A DNA stretch of 48,527 nt, taken from positions 1-48,527 of the forward strand of contig JAUNPJ010000022.1 in assembly GCA_030536755.1 (NCBI GenBank), written 5' to 3'. Position 1 is the stretch's first letter. Every line of letters begins with the position of its first letter. The notes under the pieces were generated by a model. It did not search any database and was not told the origin of the DNA. It saw only the letters and a list, made by a program, of their open reading frames with translations. The DNA comes from Eubacteriales bacterium (GTDB lineage Bacteria; Bacillota; Clostridia; Lachnospirales; Lachnospiraceae). A program made the translations under genes and the position numbers. Shown here one piece after another: positions 25,191-34,313 of the stretch.

Positions 25191-27080
25191 TTAATACTGG
25201 AATACCGCAATACCGTATGGAGGCAACTCATAACCAATCGAATAATCGCGATTATCCATATTGATTTTTTCTGCTTTGAATACCTGTGGTTCACACATAC
25301 CCTTCTCGGTAAAGATCAGCTTATACTGTTTCTTCTTCGGCACACCTACGCGATATTCCGGTCTTGCCACTGGCGTAAAGTTGCATACAAACAGCAGATT
25401 GTTTCTCTTCGTCGGCGATTTACGCACAAAGCTAAAAATACTGCGGTCTCCATCTTCCGGATTGATCCACTCAAATCCTTCCGGATCATTGTCCATCGCA
25501 TAAAGAGCCGGATATTTGCGATAAAGTTCCAGAAGCTGGTGTACAAAACTCTTCAGATCACGGTGATTGTCTTCGCCAAGCAGGAACCAGTCAAGCTCTC
25601 TCTCCTCGCTCCATTCACGAAGCTGTCCGAACTCCTGTCCCATAAACAGCAGCTTTTTGCCCGGATGTCCGAACATAAATGTATAACCCACCTTCAGATT
25701 CTTAAATTTATCATCCAGTTCACCCGGCATCTTATTGAGCATCGAACATTTCAGATGAACCACCTCATCATGAGACAATACCAACACATATTTCTCACTG
25801 TAAGCATACATCATGGAGAAGGTCATCTTATTGTGGTTGTATTTGCGGAAGTAAGGATCCTGTTTCATGTATTCCAGGAAGTCATTCATCCATCCCATAT
25901 TCCACTTGAGACTGAATCCAAGACCACCATCCTCCGGAGTTCCGGTTACCAGCGGCCATGCCGTAGATTCCTCTGCAATCATCTGCACACCTTTGTTTCT
26001 TTTACGCACCAGCGAATTCAGGTGTCTGAAAAATTCAATTGCTTCCAGGTTCTTGTTATCGCCGTATTTATTGGCAACCCACTCGCCGTCTCTCTTTCCA
26101 TAATCCAGATACAGCATCGATGCAACTGCATCCACACGCAGACCATCCACATGGTACTCTTCGATCCAGTAGAGTGCATTCGCAATCAGGAAGTTCTTTA
26201 CCTCCGGTTTTCCATAATTGAAGATTTTTGTTCCCCAATCCGGATGCTCTCCCTGACGCGGATCCTGATGTTCATAAATACAGCAGCCGTCAAACTGTGC
26301 CAGCCCATGTCCGTCTTTCGGGAAATGAGCCGGTACCCAATCCAGAATGACACCGATTTTCTTTTTATGTAAGTAGTTCACCAGATATTTGAAATCAATT
26401 GGTGAACCATAACGAGCTGTAGGAGCGTAATATCCGGTAACCTGATATCCCCAGGATCCATCAAACGGATGCTCCGCAATACCCATCAGCTCAACATGCG
26501 TATATCCCATTTCCAGAACATAATCCGCCAGTTTATGTGCAAACTCACGGTAATTATAGAAGCCATTCTCATCTTCCTCTGTAATCTGATGCTTCATCCA
26601 GGAACCCGGATGCACTTCATAAATAGACATAGCAGATTTTGTCTCATCAAACTCCTGGCGTTTCTTCATCCATACATTATCTGACCATTTAAATTGAGAG
26701 ATATCCACCGTTTTTGAAGCATTGCCCGGACGCAGCTCAGAAGCATTGCCATAAGGATCTGCTTTATACAGAAGCTCTCCATGCGCACCTTCGATAAAAT
26801 ACTTATACAGTTCTCCTTCTCCAAGACCTGGAATGAAGGTTTCATAAACACCGATATCCCCAACTTTCTCCATTGGGTTTGCTGTGATATCCCAGTTATT
26901 AAAATCACCCACAACACTGACTGATCTCGCATTTGGTGCCCATACTGCAAAATAAAAGCCATCTTTTTTTCTTACTGTCATTGGATGTGCGCCGAGTTTT
27001 TTATAAATATCGTAATTGGTTCCTTCCCCAAATAAATACTGATCCAATTCTGTAAATTTGAATTTTTTCTTTCTGGCCAT
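25191..27080 (-). CDS. glgB: 1,4-alpha-glucan branching enzyme
   Basis: 629-residue GH13 enzyme that makes alpha-1,6 branches in glycogen. N-terminal CBM48 domain (FYFAVWAPNARSVSVVGDFNNWD), then the catalytic barrel with DGSWGYQVTGYYAPTARYG, nucleophile region DGLRVDAVASMLYLDYG, acid/base region MIAEES and the final HDEVVH; C-terminal all-beta domain. Start set at 27080 because AGGGGG is seven bases away from it but only one base from the ATG at 27086. No other glycogen genes are adjacent, so it is a stand-alone glgB. Confidence 0.95.
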   Translation of the reverse strand: MARKKKFKFTELDQYLFGEGTNYDIYKKLGAHPMTVRKKDGFYFAVWAPNARSVSVVGDFNNWDITANPMEKVGDIGVYETFIPGLGEGELYKYFIEGAHGELLYKADPYGNASELRPGNASKTVDISQFKWSDNVWMKKRQEFDETKSAMSIYEVHPGSWMKHQITEEDENGFYNYREFAHKLADYVLEMGYTHVELMGIAEHPFDGSWGYQVTGYYAPTARYGSPIDFKYLVNYLHKKKIGVILDWVPAHFPKDGHGLAQFDGCCIYEHQDPRQGEHPDWGTKIFNYGKPEVKNFLIANALYWIEEYHVDGLRVDAVASMLYLDYGKRDGEWVANKYGDNKNLEAIEFFRHLNSLVRKRNKGVQMIAEESTAWPLVTGTPEDGGLGFSLKWNMGWMNDFLEYMKQDPYFRKYNHNKMTFSMMYAYSEKYVLVLSHDEVVHLKCSMLNKMPGELDDKFKNLKVGYTFMFGHPGKKLLFMGQEFGQLREWSEERELDWFLLGEDNHRDLKSFVHQLLELYRKYPALYAMDNDPEGFEWINPEDGDRSIFSFVRKSPTKRNNLLFVCNFTPVARPEYRVGVPKKKQYKLIFTEKGMCEPQVFKAEKINMDNRDYSIGYELPPYGIAVFQY

Positions 27081-27145
27081 TTTCATTCCCCCTAATCATT
27101 CTCCGTCATTTTCAACCGACACTACGCCGAATTGCTAGTGTATTT

Positions 27146-27173
27146 ATTATACCATTTCTTGTTGTTTATGCAA
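27146..27173 (-). promoter_or_regulatory. promoter of glgB
   Basis: TTGCAT (27168-27173), 16-bp spacer and TATAAT (27146-27151) on the minus strand. Confidence 0.65.
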
Positions 27174-27174
27174 A

Positions 27175-27207
27175 GAAAAAGGTGCAAGATTTCTGCAATC
27201 TTACACC
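27175..27207 (-). terminator. terminator of the deacetylase operon
   Basis: GGTGCAAGATT (27181-27191) pairs with AATCTTACACC (27197-27207) with one mismatch; the minus-strand T-run is 27175-27180, and there is also a T-run on the other side, so it works in both directions. Confidence 0.82.
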
Positions 27208-27248
27208 ATTTTTTCTTTATCAAAGGAAAAGTCTAATTCACTTTCCTG

Positions 27249-28484
27249 CTACTCTTCAACCACAGCATCTTCTGAAGAATCTTCATATGAAGAAGAATCT
27301 ACAGAAACATCCTCTGAAGAATCCTCACTGCTGTCATAGGAACTGTCTTCCTCTGAATACTCTTCATCCGAAGAAGAATCAGAACTGGAACTTCCCAGCA
27401 AAGCTGCTACTGTACTGTCGCAAAAATCTGTATAAGATTTTCCTGCTTCCAAAGTAACTCCCTTTGCCCTGGCAAGTTCACTGACCGTAACCAGCTTGTA
27501 CCCCTGTTCAACAAGAGCAGGAATAATTCTCAAAGAAGCCTGTACCGATGGCTCATGAATGTCATGCATCAGAACAATGTCACCGTCTGACACGTTATCC
27601 ATCGTCACGTTATAAGTATTGTCCGCATCTTTTGTCTTCCAATCTAATGTATCAATATTCCACATAAAGCATGGCATTCCAATATAAGACAAAATATCTT
27701 CATCCTGAAGACCAAATGGAGTTCGTGCAACTGTCGGTCGTGAACCACAGGCATCCTCAATAATGCTGCTTGTCTTCTCAAACTGCTCTTTTACCTGATC
27801 AGGACTTAAAGTAGGGAGCTGCGGATGATCGTAAGAGTGATTTCCAAGTTCACATCCGATTTCTTTCATTTTCTTAATTTCGTCCGGATACTGCTGTGCA
27901 TTGATTCCCTGCATAAAGAACGTAGCGCGTGCATCATTTTCCTCCAGACAATTCAACAGTTCCATGGTATATTGTCCCGGTCCATCATCAAAGGTCAATG
28001 CAACCATCTTCTTATGTTGATTTGGATCATAAACTCCATTGTTATTAAACATGTAATCTACTCCATCAATTGTGACCCAGCCGGTCTGCATGTATCCATT
28101 TTCGTCAAAACAATATGTACTGCCGTCAATTTCGGCCATTCCGCCGGCGTAAAATGTACCATCTGCATTCTGGTACCAGCGTCCGCCCTCATCCTCCTGC
28201 CAGCCGACTGTCATAACACCTGCCTTCGATGTACTGCCGCTGTTTTTTACAGGAACCCGATCTGCATGTGTCTCATCTTCCTTAACAGTCTCTGCCTTTA
28301 CTTCCTGAACTGCACCGCCGCCTTTGCCTGAAATCTTTCCTGCCAGAGGACTGATCACAAAGTTAAACAGCAAAGTCAGCACCAACACAGTAGCTGCAAC
28401 ACAGGATACCAGTCTCATTACTTTCCTCATGAAAAGCTGACGACGCTTTCGCTTCATACGTTGTTGTATTATTCTTCTATCCAT
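27249..28484 (-). CDS. membrane-anchored polysaccharide deacetylase with cell-wall-binding repeats
   Basis: 411-residue surface enzyme. A basic N-terminus and one membrane helix (about 22-45) anchor it. Residues 94-150 contain choline/glucan-binding-type repeats (GRWYQNADGTFYAGG, GYMQTGWVTIDG). The NodB-type CE4 domain follows: TFDDGP (164-169), HSYDH with metal ligands His216 and His220, and ARTPFG. The tail from about residue 362 is a Ser/Asp/Glu-rich repeat. It probably removes acetyl groups from peptidoglycan or another wall glycan. Its ATG directly follows the stop of the upstream gene with no gap. Confidence 0.9.
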   Translation of the reverse strand: MDRRIIQQRMKRKRRQLFMRKVMRLVSCVAATVLVLTLLFNFVISPLAGKISGKGGGAVQEVKAETVKEDETHADRVPVKNSGSTSKAGVMTVGWQEDEGGRWYQNADGTFYAGGMAEIDGSTYCFDENGYMQTGWVTIDGVDYMFNNNGVYDPNQHKKMVALTFDDGPGQYTMELLNCLEENDARATFFMQGINAQQYPDEIKKMKEIGCELGNHSYDHPQLPTLSPDQVKEQFEKTSSIIEDACGSRPTVARTPFGLQDEDILSYIGMPCFMWNIDTLDWKTKDADNTYNVTMDNVSDGDIVLMHDIHEPSVQASLRIIPALVEQGYKLVTVSELARAKGVTLEAGKSYTDFCDSTVAALLGSSSSDSSSDEEYSEEDSSYDSSEDSSEDVSVDSSSYEDSSEDAVVEE

Positions 28485-29507
28485 TTATACCTCGACCTTT
28501 TTTATCCATTTTTTCATGTATCTTACTATTATTATACAACAAACAGCCAGAAGATACAACGGCAAATAAGAAATATTTAAAACAGATTTTTTCTTTATCT
28601 GAGTTATCTCTTTTTCCGGTATTTTACTGGATGTTTCCTCAATTTCAGAGGAGAGCGCCCGGAACTGTGCCTCTGCAGTTTTTTCCATTTCTTCTGTCTC
28701 TTCTTCCGCTTCTTTCACTTTATTCTCCTGCTCTAAAACAGCCGGCTTTTCATCTTCTGTCCTTTTGCCGTCGGTTCCTTCTGCACTCGACTTCTTTTCT
28801 GCTGGCTCCTTCTCTACTGTTTTCTTCTCTTCCGGTTCCTTTTCTGCCGATTCCCCAAACTTGCTGACTTCTTCATTTACAGGCATTTCTTCCGATATGA
28901 TTTCATCTACACGTTCCGGCCCTCCTGTCTGTACAGCAGCATTCTCCAACACATCTACAGTATTTTCTTCTGAAACAGAAGCTTCTTTCTCCTCATTCAG
29001 ATAAGTAACTTTTACTTCATCTGAAATAGCACTGACTGAATTTTTGCCCGAATCAGGAATTCTGCTGTCTTTAAACAATTCATTTCTCGTGCTGTTCTGC
29101 ATTTCCTCAGCTTGAATATAACCAATCGAAATTTCTGTAAAGCTTTCCGTCATTAGAATCTCATACACTCCATTTTCCGAGTTAATCTGATTTTGATTTA
29201 CTTTCACAAAATCTACCTGATAACCCGAAAGAGGATGTATCTCCAGCCTGCATAAAGCTCCCATCGGAATCTCATATTCGGAGTAATCACATTGTATTGT
29301 ATCGTGGTTATCCATGTAAAACAGATCAACAATCCCAAAATTCCCCTGATTATCCAAAACAACAATTCCGTTCTCTGCCTGTTCCTCTGTCGATATATCC
29401 TCTTTCTCCTGTTCCATTGTTTCTGTCAAATCCTGCGCCATAATCTGATTCGGCTTCATTCCCAAAGCCAAAACACCAACTGCCATAACCGCCAGATACT
29501 TTTTCAT
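28485..29507 (-). CDS. secreted, membrane-tethered acidic/lysine-rich protein of unknown function
   Basis: 340 residues: N-terminal signal peptide (MKKYLAVMAVGVLALGM), a folded-looking part to about residue 135, a long disordered Glu/Lys-rich spacer with degenerate EPxEKK repeats, and a C-terminal membrane helix (about 314-333) followed by a Lys-rich stop-transfer end. No catalytic motif is seen. It resembles a wall-spanning stalk. It is directly coupled to the deacetylase (stop followed at once by the next ATG), so they may act together at the cell surface. Confidence 0.75.
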   Translation of the reverse strand: MKKYLAVMAVGVLALGMKPNQIMAQDLTETMEQEKEDISTEEQAENGIVVLDNQGNFGIVDLFYMDNHDTIQCDYSEYEIPMGALCRLEIHPLSGYQVDFVKVNQNQINSENGVYEILMTESFTEISIGYIQAEEMQNSTRNELFKDSRIPDSGKNSVSAISDEVKVTYLNEEKEASVSEENTVDVLENAAVQTGGPERVDEIISEEMPVNEEVSKFGESAEKEPEEKKTVEKEPAEKKSSAEGTDGKRTEDEKPAVLEQENKVKEAEEETEEMEKTAEAQFRALSSEIEETSSKIPEKEITQIKKKSVLNISYLPLYLLAVCCIIIVRYMKKWIKKVEV

Positions 29508-29603
29508 TTCTTTTCTCCCACCCTGCTAATTTTTTACCATTCTAGCATTTTCAGCTAAAAATCAGTAGCAACCTAACAGGTATTTAACAGAAACAAAAAC
29601 TTC

Positions 29604-30017
29604 TTATTTTTCCGCAAACAGAACTTCCTCTGCAAATTTTGCTGCGTCACGAATGCAATCCGGACACTTGCGAAGAACTGTTCCAGTATTTACTCCTTTT
29701 AAATCTTTGCACGCAACGGCACCGTTCTGCGCCAGGAATTTTTCAACAATCGCTCTTGACAGCTTGTAAGAAGAACCCTTGCTGTCCGGTGCATCCAGAT
29801 TACAGGTACTGTTTTGAAAGCCAGCCAGCAGACATGCTCCTGAAACTGCTCCGCAAGTACCTTCCATACCTCCCATACCAAGTCCAAGTGCCTCTGCAGC
29901 TTTAAACATGGTCTCTTCATCCACCCCTACCAGATCACAGTAGGTACAGGCAACTGCCTGTGCACAGTTGTAGCCTTTGTCATGTTTCTCAATTGTTTTT
30001 TCAATACGTGTTTCCAT
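29604..30017 (-). CDS. C_GCAxxG_C_C family protein
   Basis: 137-residue protein with the family signature: NCAQAVACTY near the start, EGTCGAVSGACLLAG in the middle and KCPDCIRDAA near the end, giving a set of conserved cysteines likely to bind a metal or redox cofactor. The family is common in anaerobes and has no settled function. Start 30017 has AAAAGGAGTAGAAAG upstream. Confidence 0.88.
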   Translation of the reverse strand: METRIEKTIEKHDKGYNCAQAVACTYCDLVGVDEETMFKAAEALGLGMGGMEGTCGAVSGACLLAGFQNSTCNLDAPDSKGSSYKLSRAIVEKFLAQNGAVACKDLKGVNTGTVLRKCPDCIRDAAKFAEEVLFAEK

Positions 30018-30046
30018 CTTTCTACTCCTTTTCTTTTTTATATTTT

Positions 30047-30511
30047 TTATAAATGGCGTTCTTTTTTTATGTACTTCAGCAGTCCCTGACATCCTGCAAG
30101 CACATCCTCGTACGTTGTCTGGAAATCTCCCGTGTACCACGGATCCGCAATATCTCTGTCCAGTCCCGCAAATTCCGATAACATCCAGATCTTACGTTCT
30201 TCATCTCCTCCCGCAATGCGCTGCATATTACGGATATTCCAGCTGTCCATCCCTAGAAGATAATCGTATTCCTCATAGTCACGACGCTCCATTCTTCTTG
30301 CCGCTCTTCTCTCATATGGAATATGATATTTATTCAAAATTGCTTTTGTTCCCCTGTGAATGTCATTTCCGATCTCCTCCATGCTCGTTGCAGCAGAGGC
30401 GATGGAAAATTCATATTCCAGGTGTTGTTTTTTTACTAAATCTTTCATTACGAACTCAGCCATCGGCGAACGACAGATGTTGCCGTGGCAGATGAAAAGT
30501 ACTTTTATCAT
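30047..30511 (-). CDS. low-molecular-weight protein-tyrosine phosphatase
   Basis: 154-residue cytoplasmic phosphatase. The N-terminal P-loop FICHGNICRSPMAE carries the catalytic Cys and Arg (CxxxxxR-S), and the general acid lies in DIADPWYTGDF. Such enzymes often counter a tyrosine kinase in polysaccharide synthesis; none is nearby. ATG at 30511 is preceded by GGAGG at ten bases. The sequence before it borders the mobile element, so its native promoter may have been altered by the insertion. Confidence 0.93.
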   Translation of the reverse strand: MIKVLFICHGNICRSPMAEFVMKDLVKKQHLEYEFSIASAATSMEEIGNDIHRGTKAILNKYHIPYERRAARRMERRDYEEYDYLLGMDSWNIRNMQRIAGGDEERKIWMLSEFAGLDRDIADPWYTGDFQTTYEDVLAGCQGLLKYIKKERHL

Positions 30512-30710
30512 GTGTTTCAACCTCCATATTTTGCTCGATTTTGCCAAGAAATGCCTTATTTCCAAGGGTTTGAGCATTTTCATGTTTTTATGCTCTTCTG
30601 GCGTATCTTAGCAAGATTTTGCATATCTTTTCCTTTGAGTGTGGGAAATTCAACTGGTTTTCCCACAGTTAGTCTGCCATGGATGAAATCCCTTAAAACT
30701 GCCTAAAACA
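30512..30710. other. left junction region of the integrative element
   Basis: About 200 bp without a gene between the phosphatase and the integrase end. It contains a hairpin with 8-bp arms (GTGGGAAA 30641-30648, TTTCCCAC 30659-30666) and the stretch AAACCCTTGGAAATAAGG on the minus strand (about 30556-30573). That stretch looks to me like the conserved core next to integrases of related elements. The left attachment site should be here, but its edges cannot be fixed without the right end. Confidence 0.4.
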
Positions 30711-31907
30711 CTAGGCATTGACTAACTTCAGTTTCTGTAATTCTTCCTTCGCATCTTCAAATCTTACATGAGTATATGTGTTAAGAGTAACACTGATATC
30801 CGCATGTCCCATCAGATACTGTAAAGACTTTGGATTGATTCCTGTCTTTGCCATGTTGCTGCAGTAAGTATGACGACATACATGAGGTGTCACTTTTGGC
30901 ATCTGGATTCGATAAATCTTATTGTATTTTTCGCGAATATGCTGAAAATACTTCTGCCAGTGAAGTGCTACCACAGGTTTTCCATTCTTATCCAAATATA
31001 GGAAACCAGCTTTCCCATCCACGATCGGTTCCACTTTGGGTTTCTTCCTGTTTTCCAAAATGGTTTTAAAACACTCATAAACCTCATTGGTCATCGGAAG
31101 TACTCTGGTTCCTGATGTGGATTTGGTATCTTCAATGATGTACTTCATTCCCGAAGTGCGAAGTAATTGATGATCAATATTGATGGTCCGCTCTCTCATA
31201 TTGATATCAGATATCGTCAATCCACAGAACTCAGAGATCCTCATACCGGTTTTGAAAAGAATGTATATTGCCTCATAATATCTTGAGAAGTGCTTATCAT
31301 TCTTCACAAACTCCAAAAACTGTCTCTCCTGCTTTCTGGTAAGAGCTTCTCTCGTTTCTGAATCATTTACCAGAATAGTAGCAAGTTCAAAGGCAAATGG
31401 ATTTTTATCTAAGATATCATCTTCTAATGCCATCTGAAATGCAGGTCTTACCACACCTCGAATGGTATGAATCGTGCTGTATTTCTTACCATTTTCCTGC
31501 AACTCAATCAGCCACAGCTTAGCATCAGAAATACGAATCTCATCAATAAATCTTTCTCCAAACGGATCCTTTTTCAAAGTATTTATCACTGTCTTATAAC
31601 CGGCTCTGGTACTTTCACGTACACCCTGCTTTTGCTTGATATAACGCTCTACCAATTCATTTACTGTCATTTTAGGACAATTCGGTTTCCCCAAGAGCTG
31701 TTTCTTCAGAATCTCTTCTTCCATTGTTCTCAGAGCAACACAGTCTCTCTTTCCAGCGGGCAGCTTATCTGTCGGTTCTAACTTCCAGCTATATACATCC
31801 TTTCGTTTTCCGTTTTCTAAATAACTATATCTGTAACGACCATCCTTGCATTGGCTCTCTCGATCGCGTAATACACGTTTTTTGCTATCACGTCTCTTCT
31901 GACTCAT
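30711..31907 (-). CDS. int: Tn916-type tyrosine integrase
   Basis: 398-residue site-specific recombinase. N-terminal arm-binding domain (QCKDGRYRYSYLENGKRKDVYSW), core-binding SAM-like domain, and the catalytic domain with Arg in GMRISEFCGL, HVCRHTYCS (His-x-x-Arg), LMGHADISVT and the nucleophile Tyr in NTYTHV. Length agrees with Tn916 Int (405). It catalyses integration and excision together with the Xis encoded upstream. GGAGG lies nine bases before the ATG. Confidence 0.95.
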   Translation of the reverse strand: MSQKRRDSKKRVLRDRESQCKDGRYRYSYLENGKRKDVYSWKLEPTDKLPAGKRDCVALRTMEEEILKKQLLGKPNCPKMTVNELVERYIKQKQGVRESTRAGYKTVINTLKKDPFGERFIDEIRISDAKLWLIELQENGKKYSTIHTIRGVVRPAFQMALEDDILDKNPFAFELATILVNDSETREALTRKQERQFLEFVKNDKHFSRYYEAIYILFKTGMRISEFCGLTISDINMRERTINIDHQLLRTSGMKYIIEDTKSTSGTRVLPMTNEVYECFKTILENRKKPKVEPIVDGKAGFLYLDKNGKPVVALHWQKYFQHIREKYNKIYRIQMPKVTPHVCRHTYCSNMAKTGINPKSLQYLMGHADISVTLNTYTHVRFEDAKEELQKLKLVNA

Positions 31908-31929
31908 ATGTGCTAACCTCCTTTTGAAC

Positions 31930-32005
31930 AGTATATCGCTTGCGATATACTCCGCTTAGAGAGCCTCTGCCATAGCACACAGTTAGTATATCATGAAGAG
32001 GCTCT
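31930..32005. repeat. two inverted repeats between xis and int
   Basis: AGTATATCGC (31930-31939) and GCGATATACT (31942-31951) form a tight 10-bp dyad. AGAGCCTCT (31960-31968) pairs with AGAGGCTCT (31997-32005) over a 28-base loop. Neither has a T-run. They may tune read-through from xis to int or bind a regulator. Confidence 0.55.
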
Positions 32006-32017
32006 TTGCGTAATCCC

Positions 32018-32224
32018 TTAAATTGCTGATGTTTTATCCAAAAATGACTCGAATTTTTTCCTCTTAATTTGGACACGATTGCCGTTATAAAGGATAAAAT
32101 CAGCACCTTCGTGGTCAGCCACAATCTGACGCAATTTCTTCTGCCCGATTCCAAAGTAATCCGCAGCCTGTTCTATACTTAATGAATATTTTTCAAAAAT
32201 CGGTGTTTCATAATTACGATTCAA
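32018..32224 (-). CDS. xis: Tn916-type excisionase
   Basis: 68 residues, very close in layout to Tn916 Xis (67): a PIFEKYSLSIEQAADYFGIG winged-helix beginning, QKKLRQIVADHEGADFILYNG and the basic end VQIKRKKFESFLD. The start is inferred to be TTG at 32224, with AAGGAGATACAT upstream; no ATG fits the family length. It directs excision by bending DNA at the element ends. The tandem xis-int order is as in Tn916. Confidence 0.88.
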   Translation of the reverse strand: MNRNYETPIFEKYSLSIEQAADYFGIGQKKLRQIVADHEGADFILYNGNRVQIKRKKFESFLDKTSAI

Positions 32225-32330
32225 ATGTATCTCCTTCACTTCCTTATTATGTTCTATTCCCCTTTGGCAACTGGCAGGCAGGCAAGGTATCCGGGAATTC
32301 TTACCAACCCGACCAGTGCCTTTGCCAAAC

Positions 32331-34298
32331 TCACTTCCTAAGACAAACTGTTTTCTTGGAATTCTCGAACCCATAATCCAGTTCGTCTTCTAATTTTCTT
32401 CTTGCATCTCGCATGGTTCGATCTGAGATTTTAAATTTCTTGCCCTCTGCATCCAAATCTGCCACGTACATAAGATTTCTTGTTGTCAGGACTTGTCTTA
32501 TCAATTTCATTGCCTGCTCCAACTTTGTCTCCTTCTGCTTTCCAGCTTTTCCTGACATCAATTCCTGCTCGGTGATTTCATATTCACCAATCCACTCCAA
32601 CTTACTGTTTTCCAATGTAAATGCGACCGGTGTAGGTTTTGGTGCCAGTGAACTTTTTGTTTGAATCACTACTCGCACATCCCTTTCGGTTTCTTTCTCC
32701 ACTTTTCCGACTAATAAAATACTTCTTACAGCAGCTGAAATATCTACCGATCCAAGACCTCGATAATTGGCATGTGTTCCGGCATTCTTATTCAAGTGTC
32801 CAATCAGAACAATTGCTGCACCTGTTCGTTCTGCCACTCCCCCTAGATATCGAAACAATGGACGAATCTCATTTGCTCTGTTCATATCCACATCCGGTCC
32901 AAGATAAGCCTGAATCGGATCCATGATTAGAAGCTTTACATTGTTCTGCTTAATTGCCAGTTCCAATCTCGGATCAGTAAGAGACAGCATGGCATCATCT
33001 TCTACAATGACACGCACACGTTCCATATCTGCTCCACATTGCATCAGCCTCGGTTTAATCGTATCTCCAATTCCATCTTCTGCGGTCTGGTAAAACACAT
33101 TGAAAGAATCCATCGGGAGCTCATTCGGCAGTTCCTTTCGATTGGTACACGCTGCAGCCAGATGCATGGCAAGCCATGTTTTTCCCTGTCCCGGATCACC
33201 CTGAATCAAAGTAACCTTTCCAAACGGAATAAACGGATACCATAACCATTCCACTACCGTCTCTTTAATCTCTGTCATCTTTCTGACTGGAATCATTTTT
33301 TCACCGGAACCCCGAAGTTCCACATCTGATATGTAATACTTCTCGCTCGGATCTCCACTTCGATTCATCAGCACTTCATTCCAATCTTTTTTGCTTGGCA
33401 CCAGTTGGTTCACTGCATATCGTGATGGAATCGCATCAAATAACTTAGCACATGCTTCATGACCGGCTTTATCATTATCCAGGCAGAGAATGATTTGTTC
33501 TACTTCAGAGCGTTCAGAAAGAAAAGTCTTAAGTGCTTTCGCACTGACTCCACCCAGTGACAAATAATGATTCTCATGCCAGTACTTTGGATAAAGTGTA
33601 ATAAAAGACAGTAGATCAATGGGCGATTCAAATACATACAACTTTCTCGCAGATCTTTTTCTTTGCTTATCCTCATCCCAGAATGCTACGCTTTTAAAAC
33701 CATATTCCTTTTGCGAGCCAGATACATCTCCACGTAATTGTTCTTCTCCTGCATTTCTCCAGCTGGCATATCGTGGATTACCTTCGGAGTCTCTACCAAC
33801 AAAAACAACTCTTTGATTGTCTTTCTCCTGGAAAATATCTCCTCGTTTGATAAATTCACTCACAATATCTTTATCCAGTTTTCGTTGATCAACCAGATAC
33901 TCCATAATGTAATCTTGATTCTCATCTGCTTCAGGAAGCGCCATCTCCTTTGTGGGGATGGGGGCTGCTACTGCAAAGCCACCATCCTCCACATAGGAAA
34001 CTGCCCTTTTCTCAGAAAAAGAGGTTTTCAAACCATCCATGGCTTCCTCTCCATCCAGTAATTCTTTTACTGCATCTGGAAAACTCAAGCCAAAAAACTC
34101 CATCATAAAATCAATCGGCCATCCACCTTTGCCCTGACTGTGCCGATACCATTTATTTTCACAAATGGTCACACTGTCATGCTTTTCCCAACGATATTCT
34201 CTGCCTGCTTTCTTGAAGCGTTCTCCTCTTGTAAAAAGAAATCGAACCAGATTCACTTCGTTAGCTCTTGCAATCTGATCCTCCGTATATTTTTCCAA
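32331..34298 (-). CDS. toprim/DUF3991 primase-like and RepA-type helicase fusion
   Basis: 655 residues. The N-terminal part resembles CHC2/DUF3991 (EYRWEKHDSVTICENKWY) with a toprim domain (FESPIDLLS about 224-232, LCLDNDKAGHEA about 271-282). From about 340 there is a RecA-fold hexameric helicase like RepA of RSF1010: Walker A GDPGQGKT (367-374), Walker B KLLIMDPIQAYLG and an IGHLNKNAG motif. It probably supports replication of the excised or transferred element. The start is TTG with GAAGGTG upstream; mobA ends 15 bp before it. Confidence 0.85.
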   Translation of the reverse strand: MEKYTEDQIARANEVNLVRFLFTRGERFKKAGREYRWEKHDSVTICENKWYRHSQGKGGWPIDFMMEFFGLSFPDAVKELLDGEEAMDGLKTSFSEKRAVSYVEDGGFAVAAPIPTKEMALPEADENQDYIMEYLVDQRKLDKDIVSEFIKRGDIFQEKDNQRVVFVGRDSEGNPRYASWRNAGEEQLRGDVSGSQKEYGFKSVAFWDEDKQRKRSARKLYVFESPIDLLSFITLYPKYWHENHYLSLGGVSAKALKTFLSERSEVEQIILCLDNDKAGHEACAKLFDAIPSRYAVNQLVPSKKDWNEVLMNRSGDPSEKYYISDVELRGSGEKMIPVRKMTEIKETVVEWLWYPFIPFGKVTLIQGDPGQGKTWLAMHLAAACTNRKELPNELPMDSFNVFYQTAEDGIGDTIKPRLMQCGADMERVRVIVEDDAMLSLTDPRLELAIKQNNVKLLIMDPIQAYLGPDVDMNRANEIRPLFRYLGGVAERTGAAIVLIGHLNKNAGTHANYRGLGSVDISAAVRSILLVGKVEKETERDVRVVIQTKSSLAPKPTPVAFTLENSKLEWIGEYEITEQELMSGKAGKQKETKLEQAMKLIRQVLTTRNLMYVADLDAEGKKFKISDRTMRDARRKLEDELDYGFENSKKTVCLRK

Positions 34299-34313
34299 CG
34301 CATCACCTTCTCT

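Noticed and set aside
25095-26372. 425-codon plus-strand frame opposite glgB
   Set aside because: Antisense shadow; the minus strand carries an intact GH13 enzyme.
27255-27400. Repetitive GAAGAATC-like units
   Set aside because: Coding sequence of the Ser/Asp/Glu tail of the deacetylase; no spacer pattern.
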